Origin: Siccirubricoccus soli
Lineage (GTDB): Bacteria; Pseudomonadota; Alphaproteobacteria; Acetobacterales; Acetobacteraceae
Assembly: GCF_024178315.1 (NCBI RefSeq)
Contig: NZ_JAMZIK010000083.1
Location: forward strand, 1-37,435
Reading direction: 5' to 3'
Length of the DNA: 37,435 bases
Each line of letters opens with the position of its first letter. Position 1 is the first letter of the stretch. Positions 31,695 through 37,435 of the stretch are shown here, in pieces. Both the position numbers and the translations under genes were made by a program. The notes under the pieces were generated by a model. That model worked only from the letters and a program-made list of their open reading frames with translations. It had not been told where the DNA came from and did not search any database.

Positions 31695-32633
31695 ATGCCC
31701 TGGAAGGATCGCTACACCATTTCCGACGAGCGCAGCCTGGCGGATGCGGAGGTATGCTGGCCGGAAGGCGCGCAGCTCTGCATGACGCTGACGGTGGACC
31801 TCTCGCCGCCCTGCGGGGAGGAGGGGATCAAGCCCGCCGACCTGGCAACGCCGGATGCGCAGTACGGGATGCATGGCGGGCTGGATGCGCTGCTGGGCGT
31901 GCTGGCGAAGCATGGGGTGCGCGCCACCTTCGCCGTGCCGGGCGCCATGGCGGCCATTCATGCGCCGCGCATCAAGGCGCTGGCCGAGGCGGGGCATGAG
32001 ATCGCCGCGCATGGCTGGCTGCATGAGGATGTGAGCGCGCTCTCGCCGGAGGAGGAGAAGGCGCGGCTGGGCCGCACCACGGAGGCCATCGCAGCGGCCT
32101 GCGGCGCGCGCCCGCAGGGCTGGTATTCCCTGGCGCGCCCGGGCGACAAATTCGCCGGCGGCGCGGTGAGCGGCGCCACCATGTCACTGCTGCGGCAGGC
32201 CGGCTATGCCTATATGGGCAATGGCATGGCCGATGACCTGCCGCATTGGTGGGTGACGGATGCGGCGGCGCGCCAGGCGATGCTGGTGCTGCCCTACTAC
32301 TATCACTTCGACGACCAGTTCTTTCTGCTCTTCCCGGCCAAGGGCACGGGGCTGGAGCATGCCGACGACTATTTCCGCAATTGCCGTGCGGAGTTCGCGG
32401 CGCAGTACAAGCGGGGCAGGCAGTTCAGCATGGTGGTGCATCCCCATGCCATCGGCTTTCCGCATCGGCTGCGGATGCTGGATGGGTTCCTGGCGGAGGT
32501 GCGGGCCCATCCCGGCGTCTGGCTGGCGACGGCGGGCGGCTGTGCCGCGCATTGGCACGCGCGGTATCCGGCCGCGGACTGGCTGCGCCTGGAGCCCAGC
32601 ATCTGGCGCGACTACGAGGACAGCCTGAGCTGA
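31695..32633 (+). CDS. Polysaccharide deacetylase-fold hydrolase (second of a tandem pair)
   Basis: A 312-residue NodB-fold protein 13 bases downstream of its relative and preceded by AAGGGGAGGGGG. The first motif is LCMTLTVDLSPP, the second GHEIAAHGWLHEDVS, and the C-terminal motif VVHPHAIGFPHRL. Overall it resembles the PuuE-like protein at 17298 more than the adjacent copy does, in HGW and WYSLARPGD. There is no signal peptide. The pair may form a heteromeric enzyme or act on successive amide bonds, which is an inference. Confidence 0.88.
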   Translation: MPWKDRYTISDERSLADAEVCWPEGAQLCMTLTVDLSPPCGEEGIKPADLATPDAQYGMHGGLDALLGVLAKHGVRATFAVPGAMAAIHAPRIKALAEAGHEIAAHGWLHEDVSALSPEEEKARLGRTTEAIAAACGARPQGWYSLARPGDKFAGGAVSGATMSLLRQAGYAYMGNGMADDLPHWWVTDAAARQAMLVLPYYYHFDDQFFLLFPAKGTGLEHADDYFRNCRAEFAAQYKRGRQFSMVVHPHAIGFPHRLRMLDGFLAEVRAHPGVWLATAGGCAAHWHARYPAADWLRLEPSIWRDYEDSLS

Positions 32634-32810
32634 TCTCAAGCTCCGCATGGCCCCAGCCTCGCGGCGACCGAGGGCGTCCTGCCCCGCACCCACGGGGATG
32701 GATGGCCGCGTGGTGGGCCGGCGCCGGCCAGCCCGGCCTGGCCTGCCAGGAAGCCGTTGCCGGCGGCCGGTCCCTCCGCCACCATGTCGGTAAAGGGAGC
32801 GGAACCTTCG

Positions 32811-33797
32811 ATGCAGAACAAAGGGATGGCGGCCGGCCCCATCGCACGCCGGCGCGCGCTGTTGACAGCAGCGGGACTCGCCCTGCCGGTCCCGGCGCTG
32901 GCGCAGGCGACGCGCTTTCCGGAGCGGCCGATCGAGATCATCGTCGGCTTCACCGCCGGTGGCGGCACCGATCTCGATGCGCGCAGCTATGCAAGGGCGC
33001 TGGAGCAGCGCCTGGGCGGCACCGTGGTCGTCAGCAACCGGCCCGGCGCAGGGGGCGAGCTGGCCCTCGGTGCCACCGCCCGGGCGCGGCCGGACGGGCA
33101 CACCATCGGCACCACCAACTACCCGGGCCTGCTGACCATCCCCATCGAGCGGCAGGCGCAGTTCAAGTTGAGCGACTTCGTGCCGCTGGCCAATATCGTC
33201 ACCGATCCCGCGGCCATCACCACCCATGTGGACAGCCCATACCGCACGCTCGGGGATGTCATCGAGAAGGCGAAGGCGGCGCCTGGCAGCATCACCTATG
33301 CCTCGCCGGGCGTCGGCTCGGATGACCACATGCAGCTCGTGCTGCTGGAGAAGGCGGCAGGCATCCGGCTGACCCATGTGGTCTATCAGGGCGATCCGGG
33401 GCTGCGGACCGCGCTGCTGGGGCGGGAGGTGGATCTGATCGGCCTCAACCTCGGCGCCGTCACGGCAGCGCCGGACAAGATGCGCATGCTCGCTCAGGCC
33501 AGCGCCGCCCGCAGCCCCTTCCAGCCGCAGGTGCCGACGCTGAAGGAACTGGGCTTTCCAGTGGAGATGGGCTCGGAACGCGGCCTTGTGCTGCCGGCCG
33601 GAACGCCGCCTAGCGTCGTCGCCCGTCTGGTCGAGGCGACCGCCGACATCGCCAAGGACCCGGAATTCATCCGTCAGGTGGAAAGCCGGTTCACCGTGCC
33701 GATCTACGAGGAGGGCGCGGCCTGGTTCGCCCGGCTGCGCCGGGAGGAAGCGCGCTTCCGCCAGATCTGGCAGGACTCGCCCTGGAAGGAGCGTTAG
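32811..33797 (+). CDS. Bug/TctC-family periplasmic substrate-binding protein
   Basis: A 328-residue exported receptor with a signal peptide containing ARRRALLTAAGLALPVPALAQ (Tat-like arginines) and mature segments RPIEIIVGFTAGGGTDLDAR, VVSNRPGAGGELALGATARA, KAAPGSITYASPGVGSDDH, and GREVDLIGLNLGAV. The start is uncertain: ATG codons at 32784, 32811 and 32826 are in frame, and I use 32811. No TctA/TctB genes are near. It sits between the deacetylase pair and an LLM oxidoreductase on the same strand and could bind the substrate of that pathway. Confidence 0.9.
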   Translation: MQNKGMAAGPIARRRALLTAAGLALPVPALAQATRFPERPIEIIVGFTAGGGTDLDARSYARALEQRLGGTVVVSNRPGAGGELALGATARARPDGHTIGTTNYPGLLTIPIERQAQFKLSDFVPLANIVTDPAAITTHVDSPYRTLGDVIEKAKAAPGSITYASPGVGSDDHMQLVLLEKAAGIRLTHVVYQGDPGLRTALLGREVDLIGLNLGAVTAAPDKMRMLAQASAARSPFQPQVPTLKELGFPVEMGSERGLVLPAGTPPSVVARLVEATADIAKDPEFIRQVESRFTVPIYEEGAAWFARLRREEARFRQIWQDSPWKER

Positions 33798-33870
33798 ACG
33801 GCAGCCATCCCCCGAGGCGCCTTGACACACCGCCCGCAGGGCGGCGCAGAATCCGGGCAAAACGGAGGAG

Positions 33871-34734
33871 ATGGCGATGCTGAAGATCGGCGCCGTGATG
33901 TTCTTCACGGCGGACTCGATGCATCCCGCCGAGCTTGGCCAAGTGCTGGAGGAGCGGGGCTTCGAATCCCTGTGGGTGCCCGAGCACACCCATATCCCTT
34001 CCTCCCGCAGGACGCCCTATCCCGGCGGCGGGCCGCTGATCCGGCCTTATTACGACATCATGGATCCGTTCCTGGCGCTGAATGCGGCAGCCACGGTGAC
34101 GACGAGGCTGCGGATCGGCACGGGCATCGCGCTGGTGACGCAGCGGGACCCGATCGTGACGGCGAAAATGGTCTCGACGATCGACCAGCTTTCCAAAGGG
34201 CGGTTCCTGTTCGGCGTCGGCAATGGCTGGAACCAGGACGAGATCGAGAACCACGGCACCGCCTTCGCCACCCGCCACAAGCTGGCGCGCGAGCGGATCG
34301 AGGCCATGCAGGCGATCTGGACGCAGGAGGAGCCCGAGTACCACGGCGAATTCGTCAACTTCGACAAGATGAAGCAATGGCCGAAGCCGGTGCAGACGCC
34401 GCATCCGCCCATCATCGTCGGCGGCGCCTTCCCCTATGCGGCCCGGCGGGCCATCCGCTACGGCAATGGCTGGATCCCGCGCGCCGACCGGCTGGAGAAG
34501 GACGGCGTCGGCGTGCTGATCGACAAATTCCGCAGCATGGCGAAGGAGGCCGGGCGCGACCCTGCCAGCTTGCCGATCACCATCTTCCGCGTCCCCGAGG
34601 AGATCGACCGGCTGAAATACTGCGAGGAGATCGGCGTCGACCGCGTGACCTTCAGCCTGCCGGCCGAGGGCAGGGACAAGCTGCTGCCGATCATCGACCG
34701 CTGGGCCGAGATCAAGCACCGCCTGGGCGGTTGA
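33871..34734 (+). CDS. LLM-family (luciferase-like, F420/FMN-dependent) oxidoreductase
   Basis: A 287-residue flavin oxidoreductase with MLKIGAVMFFTADSM, LEERGFESLWVPEHTHIP, TAKMVSTIDQLSKGRFLFGVGNGWNQDE, and PVQTPHPPIIVGGAFPYAARRA. It is a relative of the protein at 3317-4273, and both lie next to Bug-type receptor genes, a recurring association. AAAACGGAGGAG precedes the ATG at 33871; MLKIG two codons on is an alternative. The substrate and the choice of F420 or FMN are unknown. Confidence 0.9.
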   Translation: MAMLKIGAVMFFTADSMHPAELGQVLEERGFESLWVPEHTHIPSSRRTPYPGGGPLIRPYYDIMDPFLALNAAATVTTRLRIGTGIALVTQRDPIVTAKMVSTIDQLSKGRFLFGVGNGWNQDEIENHGTAFATRHKLARERIEAMQAIWTQEEPEYHGEFVNFDKMKQWPKPVQTPHPPIIVGGAFPYAARRAIRYGNGWIPRADRLEKDGVGVLIDKFRSMAKEAGRDPASLPITIFRVPEEIDRLKYCEEIGVDRVTFSLPAEGRDKLLPIIDRWAEIKHRLGG

Positions 34735-34777
34735 GGCGCGGGCGGCGAGGCCGGGCCGCGCTGGCAGGAGTGCCTGG

Positions 34778-35902
34778 ATGAAGCTGTTGCGTCGCCCGGA
34801 TCTGGAGCTGATCGGCATCGACAAGGGCTTCCGTGGCAGGCAGGTGCTGCGGCAGGTCTCGCTGGCGGTGCAGCCGGGCGAGTTCATCGCCGTGCTGGGG
34901 CCGAGCGGCTCCGGCAAATCCACGCTGCTGAAGATCGCCGCCGGCTTCGAGCAGCCGGACAGCGGCAGCGTGCGGCTGCAGGGCGAGGATGTGACAACGG
35001 TGCCGCCCTACCGCCGCAACATCAACACCGTCTTCCAGAACTATGCCCTGTTCCCGCACATGACGGTGTTCGACAACATCGCCTATGGGCTGCGCCGCAA
35101 GAAGGTGCCGGCGGCGGAGGTGAAGCAACGGGTGGCCGAGGCGCTGGCGCTGGTGGGTCTGGCCAGTTTCGGCCCGCGCCAGCCGGAGACGCTGAGCGGC
35201 GGCGAGCAGCAGCGCATCGCCCTGGCCCGCGCCCTGGTCAACCGCCCCGCCGTGCTGCTGCTGGATGAGCCGCTCTCGGCCCTCGATCTCAAGATCCGCC
35301 GCCGCATGCAGGGCGAGCTGAAGCGCATCCATGAGGAGGTGGGGACCACCTTCCTCTGCGTGACGCATGACCAGGAGGAGGCGGTGGTGCTGGCCGACCG
35401 TATCACCGTCATGCGCGATGGCGGGCTGGAGCAGGTGGGCACGGCGCGGGAGATCTATGACCGCCCCGCCACGCCCTTCGTCGCCGATTTCGTCGGGGAG
35501 ATGAACTGGCTGCGCGGCGAGGCCGGGGGCGGCACCGTGCGGCTGGCGGATGGCAGCGCCCTGCACCTGCCGGAGGGCATCTCGCCACCTGCCGGGGCCT
35601 TGCGGGTCGGCGTGCGGCCGGAGCGGCTGCGCATCGCCGCGGCCGGCGGCACCCCCGGCGCGTGGGAGAATGCGCTGGCGGCCACCATCGCCCGCATCAC
35701 CTTCCAGGGGCCGAGCACGGTGGTGGAAGCCCGCACCGCAGCGGGCGAGGCGATCCGCTGCCTGTGCGGCCCGGCCGATGCCGCCGGATCGCTGCTGCCC
35801 GGCAGCGCCATCCTATGCCTCTGGGATGCCGGGGCGACCCTGGTCTTCGAGACTGCCGGCGCCCGGGCCGGCCCCGGCGGTGTGGAGCAAGCGGGGGGCT
35901 GA
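34778..35902 (+). CDS. ABC transporter ATP-binding protein, PotA-like (spermidine/putrescine or similar)
   Basis: A 374-residue ATPase of the polyamine/iron/sugar importer type. Walker A GPSGSGKST is at 41-49, the signature LSGGEQQR precedes LVNRPAVLLLDEPLSALD (Walker B and D-loop), and the H-loop is in CVTHDQEEA. VRPERLRI and the C-terminal 100 residues form a TOBE domain. GGCAGGAGTG precedes the ATG. The matching permeases and binding protein are not downstream, because convergent efflux genes follow, so it is an orphan here. The C-terminal tail is unusually rich in Gly and Ala. Confidence 0.9.
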   Translation: MKLLRRPDLELIGIDKGFRGRQVLRQVSLAVQPGEFIAVLGPSGSGKSTLLKIAAGFEQPDSGSVRLQGEDVTTVPPYRRNINTVFQNYALFPHMTVFDNIAYGLRRKKVPAAEVKQRVAEALALVGLASFGPRQPETLSGGEQQRIALARALVNRPAVLLLDEPLSALDLKIRRRMQGELKRIHEEVGTTFLCVTHDQEEAVVLADRITVMRDGGLEQVGTAREIYDRPATPFVADFVGEMNWLRGEAGGGTVRLADGSALHLPEGISPPAGALRVGVRPERLRIAAAGGTPGAWENALAATIARITFQGPSTVVEARTAAGEAIRCLCGPADAAGSLLPGSAILCLWDAGATLVFETAGARAGPGGVEQAGG

Positions 35903-36091
35903 CGGCCGGGCCGGGCGGCGGCGTGCTCGAGGCGGCCGCCCGCCGCTCCGCTCAGGAGCCTCGGCGCGGCTTCGCGCGCCCGTCAGACCAGTCGCTGCCC
36001 GTTGCCCTTCTGTGGCTTGGCCGTGGAAGGCCCTGCGAACCTCGGCATTCAGCGCCCCAGCTTCTCGCAAGCCACGGCTGATTCGCGGTGA

Positions 36092-36985
36092 TCAACGTCC
36101 CGCATGCCGGTCCGGCGCCGTCTCCGGCATCATGCCGATGCTGACCGTCGCGGTCCGGCCGGGCAGCAGGCGCAGCCCGGGGGGCGGCTCCTCCAGCGCG
36201 ATCCGCACCGGCACCCGCTGCGCCAGCCGCACCCAGGTGAAGGTTGGGTTCACATTCGCCAGCAGGCTGGGCCCGGCGGCGCGTTCGCGGTCCTCGATGC
36301 CGCCGGCGATGCTCTCGACCCGGCCCCGGATCGGCTGGGTCTCGCCCATCAGCCGTACCGTGGCCGGCGCCCCCGGCGCGATGCGCGGCAGCTTGGTCTC
36401 CTCGAAATATCCCTCAACCCGCAGGGTGTCGGTATCCACCAGCGCGAACACCGCCTGGCCGGCGGCGACATAATTGCCCGGCCGCAAATCCATGTTGGTG
36501 ACGACGCCGTTCACCGGCGCCCGTACCCAGGACCGGTCGAGATTCAGCCGTGCCAGGTCACGCTCCGCCACCGCCTGCTGGTAGGAGGCCATGGCCTGCT
36601 CGGCCTCCGCTCGTGCCCGTTCCTGCGCCTGCACGGAGACGGCGGAGGTATCCAGCCGGGCGACGCGCTGGGCATCGCGCTGCGCCTGCTGCAGCGCGCT
36701 CCAGCGGGCGAGCGCCGCGGCATCGGCCTGCTGCACTGCCAGCTCGAACCGGGCGCGGTCGATCTCGAACAGCACCTCGCCTTGCTGCACCGGCTGGTTG
36801 TCGCGCACGCGGACCGTGGCGACCAGGCCGGAGACGTCGGCGGCGATCCCAACGACATCCGCCCGCACCCGCCCGTCCCGCGTCCAGGGATCCAGCATGT
36901 AGTAGGTCCACAGCCGCCAGCCGGCGAAGCCCGCCAGGATGACCGCGGCGAGGGTGAGGGCAATGCCGGCGAGCGGGCGCTTCAT
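36092..36985 (-). CDS. HlyD-family membrane fusion protein (AaeA/EmrA-like)
   Basis: A 297-residue periplasmic adaptor anchored by one N-terminal membrane helix (about 5-25). The first half-lipoyl segment is RVRADVVGIAADVSGLVATVRVRDNQPVQQGEVLFEID (key YMLDPWTRDGRVRADV before it), then an alpha-hairpin coiled coil of about 85-150 rich in Gln, Ala and Arg, the second half-lipoyl WVRAPVNGVVTNMDLRPG, and a beta-barrel. The ATG overlaps the DUF1656 stop (ATGA). With DUF1656 and the FUSC-type gene upstream it forms an efflux operon like AaeB-AaeX-AaeA, which exports aromatic carboxylic acids. Confidence 0.93.
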   Translation of the reverse strand: MKRPLAGIALTLAAVILAGFAGWRLWTYYMLDPWTRDGRVRADVVGIAADVSGLVATVRVRDNQPVQQGEVLFEIDRARFELAVQQADAAALARWSALQQAQRDAQRVARLDTSAVSVQAQERARAEAEQAMASYQQAVAERDLARLNLDRSWVRAPVNGVVTNMDLRPGNYVAAGQAVFALVDTDTLRVEGYFEETKLPRIAPGAPATVRLMGETQPIRGRVESIAGGIEDRERAAGPSLLANVNPTFTWVRLAQRVPVRIALEEPPPGLRLLPGRTATVSIGMMPETAPDRHAGR

Positions 36986-37191
36986 TGGAAACTCCAGGTC
37001 AGGGCGACGACGCCGCCGAGCAGCAGGACGAAGGCCGCCGCATCGAACAACGGCGGGTGCCAGACCAGGCGGTAGAAGCCGAGGCGGTCCAGCCCGCGAT
37101 GCAGCAGGCCGGTCAGCAGCAGCGCCAGCAATCCCCAGATCAGCAGGCCGGGGATGAACAGGCCGAACAGGTCGAACTCGGCGAGGCTCAT
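36982..37191 (-). CDS. DUF1656 (AaeX-like) small membrane protein
   Basis: A 69-residue protein with two hydrophobic segments (about 9-28 and 48-66) and the family beginning MSLAEFDLFGLFIPGLL. DUF1656 proteins are nearly always encoded between FUSC-type exporters and HlyD-type adaptors, as here, but their own role is unclear. It overlaps both neighbours by four bases. Confidence 0.92.
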   Translation of the reverse strand: MSLAEFDLFGLFIPGLLIWGLLALLLTGLLHRGLDRLGFYRLVWHPPLFDAAAFVLLLGGVVALTWSFQ

Positions 37192-37435
37192 GCGGCGGCC
37201 ATCCGTGGCGCGGTGGGGTGCGGCAGCAGCTCGGGCGGCGGCAGCGCCGGCAGCAGCGCCATGCGCAGGCCGGAGAGCGCGGCGGCCACCTCCGGCGCCA
37301 CCCTCACCGCCTGGGCCAGCGCCGCATCGATCCGCCGCGCCGCGGCCTCGGGCGCCACCGCCTCCCGCACCAGGTCGGCCGTGGCGGCGACGGCGTCCCC
37401 CACCGCGGCGCGCAGCGGGGCGGGCAGGCGGGGCG
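37188..37435 (-). CDS. FUSC-family (AaeB-like) efflux protein, C-terminal fragment
   Basis: The last 81 residues of a protein whose start lies beyond the right edge. The visible part reads PRLPAPLRAAVGDAVAATAD, then an Ala-rich helical stretch ending LLPHPTAPRMAAA; an internal GTG at 37403 is not the true start because the frame stays open to the edge. Identification rests mainly on the operon: a FUSC-type membrane exporter is the expected partner of DUF1656 and the HlyD protein. Sequence evidence alone would be weak. Confidence 0.7.
   Translation of the reverse strand, partial: PRLPAPLRAAVGDAVAATADLVREAVAPEAAARRIDAALAQAVRVAPEVAAALSGLRMALLPALPPPELLPHPTAPRMAAA

Noticed and set aside
35903-36091. 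Open frame after the PotA-like gene as a truncated permease
   Set aside because: The translation is Arg/Ala/Pro-rich with no hydrophobic segments; it is convergent intergenic DNA with nothing I recognise.

Overview
The window is high-GC DNA, densely packed with genes, and looks like the chromosome of an alphaproteobacterium of the Acetobacteraceae, most like Roseomonas. The evidence is the serB / miaA-ilvB-ilvN-ilvC / leuA arrangement, a complete PhyR-NepR-EcfG general stress module (a system restricted to Alphaproteobacteria), and several orphan periplasmic receptors of the tripartite tricarboxylate (Bug/TctC) type, which are very numerous in such genomes. The genus is an inference from gene content, not from a marker gene.

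Layout. 1-3129 (minus): branched-chain amino acid-type ABC importer (livH, a livM-livG fusion, and livF cut by the window edge). 3317-5317: an LLM-family flavin oxidoreductase facing a Bug receptor. 5460-11225 (plus): a tight run of SMP-30 hydrolase, thiolase-like protein without the nucleophilic Cys, DUF35 Zn-ribbon/OB partner, double-length CaiB/BaiF CoA-transferase and metallophosphoesterase, probably a small CoA-ester catabolic pathway. 11226-11682: the only gap above 300 bases, with a hexanucleotide tandem repeat and a 107-bp nested-hairpin element. 11683-20077: core metabolism (serB, miaA, ilvB, ilvN, ilvC, a PuuE-like amidohydrolase, leuA). leuA is preceded by a Leu-rich leader peptide and attenuator-like hairpins. 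20345-22740: general stress response genes nepR, an EcfG-type sigma, a second ECF sigma and divergent phyR, followed by a DUF1328 membrane protein. 23154-26058 (minus): slt-pgpA-cinA with overlapping ends. 26166-27555: dapA and smpB. 27694-28226: a Nudix gene broken by one extra base. 28304-29516: a molybdopterin oxidoreductase overlapping a glutathione peroxidase. 29763-35902 (plus): a small lipoprotein behind an exact EcfG-type promoter, an SDR, two polysaccharide-deacetylase-fold enzymes, a second Bug receptor, a second LLM oxidoreductase and an orphan PotA-like ATPase. 36092-37435 (minus): AaeA/AaeX/AaeB-type efflux genes, the last cut by the edge.

How it works together. The biosynthetic block supplies valine, isoleucine and leucine (ilvB, ilvN, ilvC, leuA) and serine (serB), and its sequence suggests transcriptional attenuation at leuA and possibly at ilvB. 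The stress module probably controls at least two genes in this window: an exact GGAAC-N16-CGTT match precedes the lipoprotein and a one-mismatch version precedes the DUF1328 gene. The remaining accessory genes look like uptake and breakdown of small organic acids or amides. No tRNA, rRNA, CRISPR array, insertion sequence or phage gene was seen.
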